From JAAYZX01 sp040770645 (GTDB taxonomy: Bacteria; Actinomycetota; Thermoleophilia; RBG-16-64-13), in assembly GCA_040770645.1 (NCBI GenBank), contig JAXGIS010000002.1, positions 62,001 to 126,000 on the forward strand: a DNA stretch of 64,000 bases. The letters run 5' to 3'. The notes beneath the pieces are model-generated. The model did not search any database, had not been told where the DNA came from, and was given only the letters and a program-made list of their open reading frames with translations. This document shows, piece after piece, positions 1 to 8,501 of the stretch (position 1 is its first letter; each line of letters begins with the position of its first letter). Made by a program: the position numbers and the translations under genes.

Positions 1-22
1 TGTCAGACCCTCCGCCGTCACC

Positions 23-1134
23 TCAGGCGCGGGGATGGGCGCGGCGGTAGGCTTCGCGCAGGTGCGTGGCCGATACGTGGGTGTAAATCTGGGTGGTACT
101 GAGTGAAGAGTGACCCAGGAACTCCTGGATGGAGCGGAGATCGGCCCCGCCCTCCAAGAGGTGGGTGGCGCAGGAGTGTCGCAGGGTGTGTGGAGACAGT
201 TTGGTTGCCATCCCAGATCGATGGACGGCCGCAAGGAGTCTGCGCCGCACGTCGGAAGGGCTGAGCGCGGCCCCGTTCCGGCTCACGAACACGCGGTCCT
301 GGCCCTCCCTCGCCTCCGGAGGCAGCCCACGCAAAAGCTCGGCCCGCGCCTCGGCCAAGTACTCAGCCACGGCGCGACCGGCGGGCTTCCCGAACGGAAC
401 CACCCGTTCCTTTCTCCCTTTCCCCTTCACCCTGACCTCGCCCCGGGCAAGATCTACATCCTGAAGCCTGAGATCCAGCACTTCCCTAGTGCGCAATCCA
501 CATGAGTATAGCAATTCAAACATTGCTCGGTCCCGACGGATCAGGGGAGCGCCGCCGTGCAGACCGCGTAGCAGGGTGGCCGCCTCTTCCGGCGTGAGCA
601 CAGCCGGTAGACGACGGGGCAGACGGGGCGCGTGCAAACCGGAAGCGGGATGCAGGGCCAAGTGGCCTTCGTCCACCGCAGCGGCAAACAGCCGCCGGGC
701 CGCCGACAGCTTGCGCGCCAGCGTGCGCCGCGCACAGGCCGCCCGTCGGGGCTGAAGGCCCCCTCCGCCAAACGCGAGACGTACAGCCTGAGATCATCCA
801 CCCTCACGTCGGCCGCGTACACCCGGCCACGGCTCTGGAGGAACGACACCAACTGCTCCACATCAGCGCCATAGGCGCGCACGGTGTGCCGGCTGTAGTC
901 GGCCGCGGCCAGGCGCCGCAGGAAACGGGCACGCAACTCCTCGAGGCTGAGGCCGCCGATGTTGGCGCCGGCAGCCGGCAGACTGGGAGAGGGTGGCGCT
1001 GAAGAGGACGGTGCAGCCGAGGGAGGCGCGGCAGCAGACGAAGAAGCTTCCGGATATCCGGCGACAGGGGGGCTGCCGAACCCCGGCTTCACCATCCTGT
1101 CCCCTCGCGGCGCCATCCCACCCATGTCTCCCAA
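23..1134 (-). CDS. xerC: Tyrosine recombinase XerC/XerD-type (frameshifted)
   Basis: Site-specific tyrosine recombinase that resolves chromosome dimers in the cytoplasm. The N-terminal SAM-like core-binding domain is read at about 760-960 (LEELRARFLRRL, then YSRHTVRAYGADVEQL). The catalytic domain follows in another frame and carries all family residues: Arg in CGLRTREVLDL, Lys in GKGRKERVVPF, His-x-x-Arg in SPHTLRHSCATHLLEGG, His in FLGHSS, and the Tyr nucleophile in QIYTHV. The frames change in the C run at 759-763; one extra base there restores RRTLARKLSAARRLFAAAVDEGH. The N-terminal 45 residues are Ala/Pro/Ser-rich. It is the last gene of the dprA series, not a phage integrase, since no phage genes are nearby. 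The start could be at 1134 or at a Met codon at 1095. Confidence 0.9.
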
Positions 1135-1182
1135 TCCTCGTACGCCCCGTGCCGCTGCCGGGCGCGGAGCCTCGCGGCTCCC

Positions 1183-2376
1183 TCACGGGGATAGGACGTA
1201 TACTCCCACCCCCTCCCGGCCCACCAAGCCGTCGAGCTCGAGCAAGGCCAGAGCGGCAGCCACCTCACGGGGCGCACAGCCCACGGCCTGCGCTACTTCA
1301 TCCACTGAACGGGGCCCACAGCTCAACGCCTGCACCACGAGCCGCTCCAACACGCCGGCCGGCCCGCCCCGCCGTTCCGCCTTCGCGCACGGTGTTTTCA
1401 CTGCACGCCCACTTCTCTCGATTCTCGTCAGGGCCTCGTACTCCTTCACGCACTGCTCTACATCGTAGACAATGCGCGCGCCGTCGGCGGCCAGCGCGTT
1501 GCCTCCCCGGCTGGCCGGGGAGTTGATGGGCCCGGGCACCGCGAACACATCTCGCCCCAGGGTCAAGGCCTCATCGGCGGTCAGGAGGGCACCGCTGCGC
1601 TGGCCGGCCTCGACGACGACGACTGCATCCCCAAGAGCCGCCATAAGTCGATTGCGCGCGGGGAAATGCCACTTGGCTGCAGATGTGCCTGGCGGGTACT
1701 CACTGACTAGGACACCTCTCTGCTCCACCTCCCGGTAGAGAGAGGCATGTTGACGTGGATAGACAACATCTGGGCCGGTTCCCAATACAGCAACCGTGAG
1801 ACCTCCCACCTCCAAGGCTCCACGGTGTGCCGCGGCATCGATACCACGTGCCAAGCCGCTGACCACAACACACCCAACAGTAGCAAAAGACCTCCCCAAA
1901 GCCCCTGCCACTCTGAACCCGTACCGGCTGGCAGCTCGTGTTCCGACGATGGTAACGCGGGCCATCCCCATGGCATCATCCCAGAGGCCAAGTTCGCCCT
2001 TGAGATATAGCCCCGCCGGTGGATCGGCCAGGTCCTTCAATGGCGATGGAAAGCTACGATGGCTGGGCGGGATGAAATGCACTGATGTGTTGGTTAGTTG
2101 TTTGGTAACCGCATCGCTGTTAAAGCTATCTCGATGAGCAACCAGTGCGAGAGCCGTCCGTGTTCTCAAACCCCACTCTCGGAGCTCTCTCGCAGATGCC
2201 GTCCACAGGGCTTCCATCCCTACCAACGAGATGAGCTTCAGGCACGAAACGTAACCGCTCGCCACCGCTGCAGAGGCCCACAACCATGCATCGCACGTCA
2301 CTGTGTCTTTGCCGGACCCGGCATGCACCGCACGGCGGGTCAGCCCCGCCCGCTCTTCCGCCGTTTCACCTCTCAT
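1183..2376 (-). CDS. dprA: DNA-processing protein DprA
   Basis: Loads RecA onto incoming single-stranded DNA during transformation. The Rossmann-like DprA domain is complete: VTIVGTRAASRYG, VVSGLARGIDAAAHRGAL, HFPARNRLMAALGDAVVVVE and SGALLTADEALTLGRDVFAVPG, with the end GGNALAADGA. A C-terminal winged-helix segment (SVDEVAQAVGCAPREVAAAL) closes the protein, as in many DprA proteins. At 397 residues it is of normal length. Its ATG overlaps the comM stop by four bases (ATGA), so it is probably translated by coupling with comM. The presence of dprA and comM suggests DNA uptake capacity, although no comEA/comEC is in the window. Confidence 0.95.
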   Translation of the reverse strand: MRGETAEERAGLTRRAVHAGSGKDTVTCDAWLWASAAVASGYVSCLKLISLVGMEALWTASARELREWGLRTRTALALVAHRDSFNSDAVTKQLTNTSVHFIPPSHRSFPSPLKDLADPPAGLYLKGELGLWDDAMGMARVTIVGTRAASRYGFRVAGALGRSFATVGCVVVSGLARGIDAAAHRGALEVGGLTVAVLGTGPDVVYPRQHASLYREVEQRGVLVSEYPPGTSAAKWHFPARNRLMAALGDAVVVVEAGQRSGALLTADEALTLGRDVFAVPGPINSPASRGGNALAADGARIVYDVEQCVKEYEALTRIERSGRAVKTPCAKAERRGGPAGVLERLVVQALSCGPRSVDEVAQAVGCAPREVAAALALLELDGLVGREGVGVYVLSP

Positions 2377-3951
2377 CTAAGCCAACTCGCCCTATCCTTC
2401 AGATGCAGCCCTGCTGCCTCCGCTACATGCTGTTCATCAACGGCCATGGAGAGATCGAGGTCGGCAATCGTCCGACTTAGGGATACCAGCCTGCCGTGAC
2501 TCCGACCCCCAGCCCCATCGTGCTGGAGAAAGCGACGTACGAGCAGGGTCGCTCGCGGCGTCAATCCAGCCTGCGCTTCCAGAACCCGAGGGTGCTTCTT
2601 TCCAAGATTTGCCCTTTCCATCGTAGTAGCCTTTGGGTCGGCCTCCCGCGCCGCCCTAAAAGAGCAGGCACTCATCACCCGCTGACGGATGGAGAGAGAT
2701 GTCCCTTCAATACCGTCGTCGATTGTGAGAAAGCCTTCGACTGTCTGGGCGGGCAGTTCTAACATCATGTCAACCCTGTCGAGCAACGGACCGCTTATGT
2801 GTCTTCGATACCGCTCCGCCTGCCCAGGGGAGCAAGTGCAGGCAATGCTAGGATGTCCGGCGTACCCACACGGACAGGGATTCATGGCAGCAATGAGCGA
2901 GAAGCGCGCTGGGAAACTCAAAGACCCACTGCGTCGGGTAATGAGCACATGTCCATCCTCCAATGGCTCTCTGAGCGCTTCAAGTGCATCTCGTGCGAAC
3001 TCAGGGAACTCGTCCAAGAAAAGGACGCCCCGGTGGGCCAATGTGACCTCCCCAGGGCGAGGTGGTGACCCGCCTCCAACGAGCGCCACCGTGGACGCCG
3101 TGTGGTGGGGACATCGAAACGGCCGCTCCGCAAGCAGGCCCTGCATGCCGTTGAGGAGACCCGCGGCGCTCCAGATGCGCGTCACTTCCAACGCTTCTTG
3201 AGAGTCCAACGGAGGCATGATCCCCGGCACACGTCTGGCAAGCATGGTCTTCCCCACTCCCGGGGGCCCCACCATCAGCAGGTGATGACCACCCGCCGCT
3301 GCGATCTCAAGCGCACGTTTGGCAGCACCCTGCCCCGCAACGTCAGAGAAATCGGGCTGTGACTTGGAGCAACTCGCGTGCGCGGACTTGCGTGAGAGCC
3401 ACCGCTGCCCACGCAACCTGAGACGGCCAAGCAACGATTGATCTCGGCATGCAGCCACCGCCTCGGCCAAACCCCTGACTCCCACCACCAGTTCGGGGGC
3501 GGCGGCCGATCCCTCTAGCAGGCTCTCCACCGGAAGCAAAACCGACCGCAGGCCGATACGCTCAGCCGCCTCCGACATGGCCAATATGCCTCTCACACCC
3601 CGTATCTCCCCATCGAGCCCAAGCTCACCAACTGCGCCAATATGCCGAAGAGAACCAGAAGGGACGTGGCCGGCCGCCGCCAGAATAGCCAAAAGCCACA
3701 GGGAGATCAAATGCCGAGCCTTCTTTGCGCACGTCGGCCGGGCTCAATCCCACTGTGATGCGTTGCGTAGGCAGAGGAAGCCCTACATTCGCCGCCGCCG
3801 AACGCACCCGCTCCTTTGCTTCACGAACCGACGTATCTGGTAGACCCACCACCGTGACTCCCGGCAGCCCGGGACGGACATGTGCTTCCACATGCACCGG
3901 AACAGCATCAATGCCCACCAGAGCAAACGTCATCACCGAAGCGGTCCCCAC
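2373..3951 (-). CDS. comM: ComM-like Mg-chelatase-family ATPase (frameshifted)
   Basis: AAA+ ATPase of the YifB/ComM family, a branch-migration helicase in natural transformation. The N-terminal domain (ALVGIDAVPVHVEAHV, LPGVTVVGLPDTSVREAKERV) is at 3700-3951. The ATPase core follows with Walker A VGPPGVGKTMLARRVPGI, Walker B GVLFLDEFPEF, sensor AAMNPCPCGY, and the C-terminal LSRTIADLDLS. The frame breaks at the A run 3691-3694; removing one base joins AFDLPVA to LAILAAAGHVPSG. Joined length is about 525 residues, normal for the family. It lies six bases after yraN in reverse order and overlaps dprA by four bases. Confidence 0.92.
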
Positions 3952-3956
3952 CCTCG

Positions 3957-4322
3957 TTAACCTCCCAGCACATCTCGATCGATTCGAATTCCAACGGGTT
4001 CACCGTGGACCAGATCCACGCTGACGACATCCAGCCGAATGCTGTTTGACTTGGCCTCGTGCTGAGAGCACCACACGGCGACGGCTCCCACGATGCGACG
4101 CACCTTGGCCTTCCCCACCGCCTCCAACCCGGTTCCGCGCGCCCGCCCACTCCTGGCTTTGACCTCCACCGCCACTAGATCGTCCCCGTCGCGTGCCAGT
4201 ATGTCTATCTCGCCAGCTTGAGTTCTCACCCGCATACCCAAGATCTCCCAGCCCAGGCCCTCCAGGAAGACCGCAGCCAGCTCTTCGGCCTCCCGGCCTT
4301 TGCCTACACTTGACGTTCGCAT
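3957..4322 (-). CDS. yraN: UPF0102 family protein YraN
   Basis: Small nuclease-fold protein of the UPF0102/YraN family, 121 residues. The restriction-endonuclease-like core is clear: GREAEELAAVFLEGLGWEIL, then RTQAGEIDILARDGDDLVAVEVKAR, where the E-I-D and E-V-K residues form the predicted metal site. I chose the ATG at 4322 because family homology starts with it (MRTSSVGKGREAEE); the open frame runs further upstream without similarity. It sits in the usual place between rnhB and comM. Its exact biochemical role is not established. Confidence 0.9.
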   Translation of the reverse strand: MRTSSVGKGREAEELAAVFLEGLGWEILGMRVRTQAGEIDILARDGDDLVAVEVKARSGRARGTGLEAVGKAKVRRIVGAVAVWCSQHEAKSNSIRLDVVSVDLVHGEPVGIRIDRDVLGG

Positions 4323-4551
4323 GCGCCTCCGGTCTCGATGCCGCTTCTTCCTCGTGTCCACGATACAAACGGGCTCTTTCTGCAAACATAGGCCTTTGGT
4401 CGCAGATTGGGAGGGTGTTGGCCGGGGGGCTGAACGGGGAACGGCCCGGAGATTGGGGAGATCCTTGGCCACGCCCACCAAGCAGAAACCCGGCTGGAGA
4501 TAGCACCCACCCCCGGCGCAGGCAGCCCCCGGCCGGCTCTGGCCCCGGCCT

Positions 4552-5223
4552 CTAGCCCTCGCCGCCGCACGACGGCCCATCCACACCCGCAAAGGAGAGC
4601 CGGTGCAGCGGGCAGGCCCCATTGGCGGCCAATGCCCGACGGTGCTGCGTAGTGGCATAACCCACGTGCTCATGGAAACCGTAGGCCGGATAGGTGTGAT
4701 GCAGGGCGCGCATCAGCCGGTCACGCGTGACCTTGGCCAACACGGAGGCCGCAGCCACAGCGGCGCTGAGGCGGTCTCCTCCCACCAAACGCCGACAGCC
4801 CAGTTCCGGCCGATCCAGTTCGAAACCGTCCACCAAAGCCAGATCATAGCCGGCGCCCAAGGCCGCCAGCGCCTCCCCCAACGCAACCAAGTTGGAGCGG
4901 TGCAGCCCGGCGGCGTCCAGGGACGAAGCGGAGACGCTGATCACCGACCAACGGGAGCAGCCCGATAGAATCTTGGTGTAGAGGTCTTCCCGCCGCTGTA
5001 TGGTCAGTGACTTGGAGTCACCCAGGCCTTGGAGCAGGCGCTGGGGCGCGGCCCCATAATCGAGCACCACGGCCGCACACACCAGGGGACCGGCCAGGCA
5101 ACCCCGCCCCACCTCGTCCACGCCGGCCAGATAACGCAATCCCCGCCCGGCGCCGCGCAGCAGCGCTCGATCAAAGGCGAAGAGATCCTGCACGGAAGAC
5201 GACGGCCGCGGCGACAAGGGCAC
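4552..5223 (-). CDS. rnhB: Ribonuclease HII
   Basis: Removes ribonucleotides misincorporated in DNA by cutting RNA:DNA hybrids. The family signature is complete: YLAGVDEVGRGCLAGPLVCAAV with the catalytic Asp-Glu pair, DSKSLTIQRRE, LALVDGFEL for the third acidic residue, and DRLSAAVAAASVLAKVTRDRLM. The end YGFHEHVGYATTQHRRAL is also typical. Length (223 residues) is normal. It follows lepB after 11 bases and is probably cotranscribed. The 229 bases between it and yraN show no gene. Confidence 0.95.
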   Translation of the reverse strand: MPLSPRPSSSVQDLFAFDRALLRGAGRGLRYLAGVDEVGRGCLAGPLVCAAVVLDYGAAPQRLLQGLGDSKSLTIQRREDLYTKILSGCSRWSVISVSASSLDAAGLHRSNLVALGEALAALGAGYDLALVDGFELDRPELGCRRLVGGDRLSAAVAAASVLAKVTRDRLMRALHHTYPAYGFHEHVGYATTQHRRALAANGACPLHRLSFAGVDGPSCGGEG

Positions 5224-5234
5224 CTGCCCCGCCC

Positions 5235-5834
5235 TTACGGCCTCCCCAGGTGACTGAGGGGCCAGTAGATGAGAAAGGCCTTGCCCACCACGGCGCTCTT
5301 CTTGACCGAGCCGAAGACGCGGCTGTCACCGCTGTTGTTGCGGTTATCGCCCATCATGAAGCACGATCCCTCCGGCACCTCCACCTCTTCAAATTGTCCC
5401 AGTAACTGCTGCTCCTTGATGTAGGGCTCAGATTGCGGCTCACCATTGACATAGAGCCTGCCGTCGTGCACGGCCACCGTGTCGCCGCCCACCGCCACAA
5501 TGCGCTTGATGTAGTCCTCGTTGCCCATGGGCGGCCGGAAGACCACAATATCGCCGCGCTGCGGCTCCCCGAAACGATAGGCCAAACGGTTGACCAACAC
5601 CCGATCACCCTTGAGCAGCGTGGGCTCCATGGATTCCGAGGGGATGCCGAAAGGCTTGACCAGGAAGTGCTGTATCAGCAGCGCCAGCACGAACGCCGCC
5701 GCCACAATGAGCACGATCTCCCCTATGGAGCTGAGAAGAGAGCTGCCCTCCTGGCGCCCGGCGCCGCCCAGCAGCCGCCTCACCCGCCCAAGCGGAGGGT
5801 GAGGGCCGGTAGCTTCCATACGGCGCCCAGGCAC
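5235..5834 (-). CDS. lepB: Signal peptidase I
   Basis: Membrane-bound serine protease that removes signal peptides from exported proteins. One N-terminal transmembrane segment (GEIVLIVAAAFVLALLIQHF) precedes box B with the catalytic Ser (GIPSESMEPTLLKGDRVLVN), box D with the catalytic Lys (DYIKRIVAVGGDTV), and box E (MMGDNRNNSGDSRVFG). About 199 residues, a compact single-span form as in Gram-positive bacteria. The frame opens with a GTG at 5834 and an ATG follows at 5819; no strong ribosome site separates them. It lies between rplS and rnhB in the conserved order. Confidence 0.95.
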   Translation of the reverse strand: MPGRRMEATGPHPPLGRVRRLLGGAGRQEGSSLLSSIGEIVLIVAAAFVLALLIQHFLVKPFGIPSESMEPTLLKGDRVLVNRLAYRFGEPQRGDIVVFRPPMGNEDYIKRIVAVGGDTVAVHDGRLYVNGEPQSEPYIKEQQLLGQFEEVEVPEGSCFMMGDNRNNSGDSRVFGSVKKSAVVGKAFLIYWPLSHLGRP

Positions 5835-5876
5835 AGAACAGGCGGATAAGACCCTAAACGCGCTTGCGGCGAGGCC

Positions 5877-6221
5877 TCAGACGCGCTTCTCTTTGACGCG
5901 GGCCTTCTTGCCCAGCTTCTGCCGCAGGTAGTAGAGCTTGGCGCGGCGCACGTCGCCGATGGCCGTGACCTCGATGCGCTCGATCTTGGGCGAATGCACC
6001 GGGAAGGTACGCTCCACCCCCACCCCGAACGATTGCTTGCGCACGGTGAAGGTCTCGCGCACGCCCTGTCCCTGGCGCTTGATGCAGAAGCCTTGGAAGA
6101 CCTGGATGCGCTCGCGGCTACCCTCGATGACCTTGAAGTGCACCCGCAGCGTATCGCCGGCCTTGAACTGGGGGATATCGCTGCGAAGTTGTCTCTGTTC
6201 CAGAATGTCGATGACCGTCAT
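5877..6221 (-). CDS. rplS: 50S ribosomal protein L19
   Basis: Large-subunit ribosomal protein at the 30S/50S interface. The whole protein is recognisable: RSDIPQFKAGDTLRVHFKV, RIQVFQGFCIKRQGQG, ETFTVRKQSFGVGVERTFPV, HSPKIERIEV, and the basic end RRAKLYYLRQKLGKKARVKEK. Length is 114 residues, as usual. A 141-base gap separates it from trmD upstream; that gap contains a short palindrome (6297-6313) that may belong to a leader. Confidence 0.97.
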   Translation of the reverse strand: MTVIDILEQRQLRSDIPQFKAGDTLRVHFKVIEGSRERIQVFQGFCIKRQGQGVRETFTVRKQSFGVGVERTFPVHSPKIERIEVTAIGDVRRAKLYYLRQKLGKKARVKEKRV

Positions 6222-6296
6222 GACTCCATTCCTCTACCCACACGCGTGTTCTTCGGCAATGACCGGCAGCAAAGATACCAGACTTCGCCCCCACTC

Positions 6297-6313
6297 TGTG
6301 CCCACTGGGCACA
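6297..6313. promoter_or_regulatory. 17-base palindrome in the trmD-rplS leader
   Basis: TGTGCCCA-C-TGGGCACA is a perfect inverted repeat with eight-base arms, placed about 76 bases upstream of the rplS start on the minus strand. It could be an operator or a small RNA hairpin in an L19 leader. No clear -35/-10 pair accompanies it, so the role is open. Confidence 0.35.
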
Positions 6314-6362
6314 CTCTTCCACATATTCGGCGGCTACCCGGTTGCCGTCCGGCACCATCCGG

Positions 6363-7214
6363 CTATGCTCCGCCGCCACCCTCCTCCTCCACGCCCCCCT
6401 CTGAGGCGGCAGGATCCGCACCGGCGGCCTCCTCCCCAGCAGCGCCCCCACTCCAGCGCGCGTGGCTCTGCGCCCACTCCAACCAGGCCGATGGGCGCGC
6501 CTGCTCCCGTCGCCAGGCGGCGATGGCGCCGTGGTTGCCGCTCAACAGGATATCCGGCACCTCTTCCCCCAGATACTCCCGCGGCCGTGTGTAGTGCGGG
6601 TACTCGGCGGCACCTCCCAGCTCGGCCGAGAAAGACTCCTCCACCACGCTGGCCTCATTGCCCAGCACCCCCGGGATCTTGCGCACCACGGCCTCCACCA
6701 CGGCCATGGCCGGCACCTCGCCCCCGGCCAACACGTAGGGCCCCACCGACACCTCCTCGCCGGCGAAGAGGCGGGCCACCCGTGCATCGAAACCCTCGTA
6801 CCGGCCGCACAACAGCACCAGGTCGCGCTCCTCGGCCGCCAGCTCGGCCGCCAGGGCGTCGTCGAAGGGCCGCCCCGCCGCCGACAGCACCATCACCCGT
6901 CGCCCCTGCCGCACCTCTTGCGGCTCCACGCCGAACACGTCACCCAGGGCCCAACCCACCACGTCCACACGCATCACCATACCCGGACCGCCGCCGTAGG
7001 GGGTGTCGTCCACTGTGTTGTGCAGCAGCCGCGTGTGCTCCCGGATGTTGTGCACGCGCACGTCCACCAAACCCGCCTCCAGGGCGTCGCTCAGTGGATG
7101 CTGGGCCAGAAACCAAGTAAAGGCATCCGGCACCAGGGTAAAGATGTCGATACGTTTGGACGTGGCCGCCTCGCTGCGCTCGCCGGAAGACACCACCGGC
7201 GGTGACCCGCTCAT
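6363..7214 (-). CDS. trmD: tRNA (guanine37-N1)-methyltransferase
   Basis: Methylates G37 next to the anticodon with S-adenosylmethionine and so prevents frameshifting. The SPOUT knot is clear: IDIFTLVPDAFTWFL, DDTPYGGGPGMVMRVDVV, LLCGRYEGFDARV, SVGPYVLAGGEVPAMAVVEA, then RKIPGVLGNEASV and YTRPREYLGEEVPDILLSG. The C-terminus after WLEWAQSHAR is an added Gly/Ala/Glu-rich tail (to residue 283) not expected in the family. The start overlaps the rimM stop by four bases (ATGA). The first 20 residues before RIDIF are also extra. Confidence 0.95.
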   Translation of the reverse strand: MSGSPPVVSSGERSEAATSKRIDIFTLVPDAFTWFLAQHPLSDALEAGLVDVRVHNIREHTRLLHNTVDDTPYGGGPGMVMRVDVVGWALGDVFGVEPQEVRQGRRVMVLSAAGRPFDDALAAELAAEERDLVLLCGRYEGFDARVARLFAGEEVSVGPYVLAGGEVPAMAVVEAVVRKIPGVLGNEASVVEESFSAELGGAAEYPHYTRPREYLGEEVPDILLSGNHGAIAAWRREQARPSAWLEWAQSHARWSGGAAGEEAAGADPAASEGGVEEEGGGGA

Positions 7215-7904
7215 TCCAGTACGAACCGCCGCAATACCACCAAGCGGCCGCCGGGCACGTCCACCGTGGGCACGGCCTCCAGGGTGAAGGGCACCAACAC
7301 CTCGCCTCCTGCCGCCCGCCGCACGGTCAGAACGGGTTGAGCCGGGGTGTCCAGCAGTTCCAGCACGGTCCCCACCTCCACCCCCTCTTCATCGAACACG
7401 CGCAGGCCCCGCAGTTCAAAGGGGTAGTACTCGTCCTCCTCCAACTCCGGCAGGCTCGAGGCGGGCACCTCCAACACGCAGCCGCGGAGCTTCTCGGCCG
7501 CCGTCCTGTCCTCCACGCCGGCAAAAGCCACCAACAGGGCGCCGGTGGTGAAACGCACATCCTCGATGCGGAGCTCCCGGCGGCCGCCGGCCGGCTCCGG
7601 TGTCGGCGGCCGTCCGCCGGCCGCACCCGCGGCGGCTCCCGCGGCCGACTCGGCCCGCGCCGTCCCATGGGGACCCGGCGGCCGTCCGCCGGCGGCAGCG
7701 CCGCCGGCGCCGGAGTCCGGCGCCCCGCCCGCCGCGTCCCGCGGCCGGGCGGCCCCGGCACTCCTCCTCGAGTCGGCAGAATATGACCTCGCCGGGAGCG
7801 AAGCGATCCGGATTGTCCGACTCGCTCTGCACCCTCACCTCGCCGCGCAGACCGTGGGCGCGCACCACGTGCCCCACCACGATCCACTCCGGGCGCTCCA
7901 TCAC
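7211..7904 (-). CDS. rimM: Ribosome maturation factor RimM (frameshifted, with low-complexity insertion)
   Basis: Binds S19 and helps assemble the 30S head. The N-terminal domain reads IVVGHVVRAHGLRGEVRVQ and DNPDRFAPGEVIFCRLEEE. The C-terminal PRC-barrel part reads RFTTGALLVAFAGVEDRTAAEKLRG, then LPELEEDEYYPFELRGLRVFDEEG and VLVPFTLEAVPTVDVPGGRLVV. Between them lies an unusual stretch of about 55 Gly/Ala/Pro/Arg residues where the family normally has about 15. This stretch includes a frame change near 7765-7775. RimM ends in an ATGA overlap with trmD and begins nine bases after khpA. Confidence 0.9.
7604..7724. repeat. GC-rich palindromic repeats inside rimM
   Basis: Two identical 17-base copies of CGGCGGCCGTCCGCCGG lie at 7604-7620 and 7676-7692, 72 bases apart, which keeps the reading frame; both encode GGRPP on the minus strand. 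Each copy is itself an inverted repeat (CGGCGG/CCGCCG). A further hairpin lies at 7706-7724 (GGCGCCGGA-G-TCCGGCGCC). Together they make up most of the extra segment of RimM. Confidence 0.7.
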
Positions 7905-7912
7905 CGCTCCCG

Positions 7913-8155
7913 TCAGTCGACGATCTCGACGATGGCCTTCTTGCCGCTGTGCACCGAAGCGGCTTTGATCAAGGTGCGCAACGCCCGGGCTATGCGGCCC
8001 TGGCGCCCGATCACCTTGCCCACCTCCTCCTTGGCCACGTGCAGTTCCAGCACCAAGCCGGCCTCGGTCTCCCGGGCCTCCACCTTCACCTCATCCTTGC
8101 GCTCCACCAAGCAACGCGCCAGGTACTCCAACAGCTCTTTGGGATCTGAGTCCAC
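7913..8155 (-). CDS. khpA: KH-domain RNA-binding protein KhpA (YlqC)
   Basis: Small RNA-binding protein of the KhpA family, 80 residues, linked in Gram-positive bacteria to cell-division and RNA control together with KhpB. It contains one KH domain with the GxxG-type loop seen as KVIGRQGRIARALRTLIKAA, after VEVRARETEAGL-like beta strands (here VKVEARETEAGLVLELHVA). It is placed between rpsP and rimM, the usual location. It lies nine bases from each neighbour. Confidence 0.93.
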   Translation of the reverse strand: MDSDPKELLEYLARCLVERKDEVKVEARETEAGLVLELHVAKEEVGKVIGRQGRIARALRTLIKAASVHSGKKAIVEIVD

Positions 8156-8164
8156 GGAGGGCCG

Positions 8165-8413
8165 CTACTGAATACCCTTGATGGCGAGCAGCTTGCGCAC
8201 GGTGTCGGAAGGTTGCGCGCCCTGTGCCAACCACTTGCGGGCTTTCTCCTCATCGATCTCGATGGTGGAGGGCTCCGTCTGCGGGTTGTACAACCCGATG
8301 CTCTCGATGAAGCGACCGTCGCGCGGAGACCGCGAATCGGACACCATAACGCGATAGATGGGGTTCTTCTTACTACCCCGCCTGGCCAGTCTGATCGAGA
8401 CCGCCATGCGCAC
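8165..8413 (-). CDS. rpsP: 30S ribosomal protein S16
   Basis: Small-subunit ribosomal protein of 82 residues. Typical segments are VSIRLARRGSKKNPIYRVMV, DSRSPRDGRFIESIGLYNPQ and the C-terminal WLAQGAQPSDTVRKLLAIKG. A strong ribosome-binding site (AGGAGG) lies directly upstream of the ATG. It opens the rpsP-khpA-rimM-trmD-rplS series after an 88-base gap from ffh that includes an AT-rich patch at 8471-8490, which may hold a promoter, although no consensus pair is clear. Confidence 0.97.
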   Translation of the reverse strand: MRMAVSIRLARRGSKKNPIYRVMVSDSRSPRDGRFIESIGLYNPQTEPSTIEIDEEKARKWLAQGAQPSDTVRKLLAIKGIQ

Positions 8414-8501
8414 CTCCTTGTGCTTGACCGGGCGGCGTTCCCCACCCCCGGCTCTGTGAGTCCTTGTGCAGGTTTTTATTATCTTTCTTTAGAATGGCGT
8501 C

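Noticed and set aside
23..1134. XerC-like gene as a phage or integron integrase
   Set aside because: It lies in the conserved dprA-xerC position with no attachment-site repeats, phage genes or cassettes around it.
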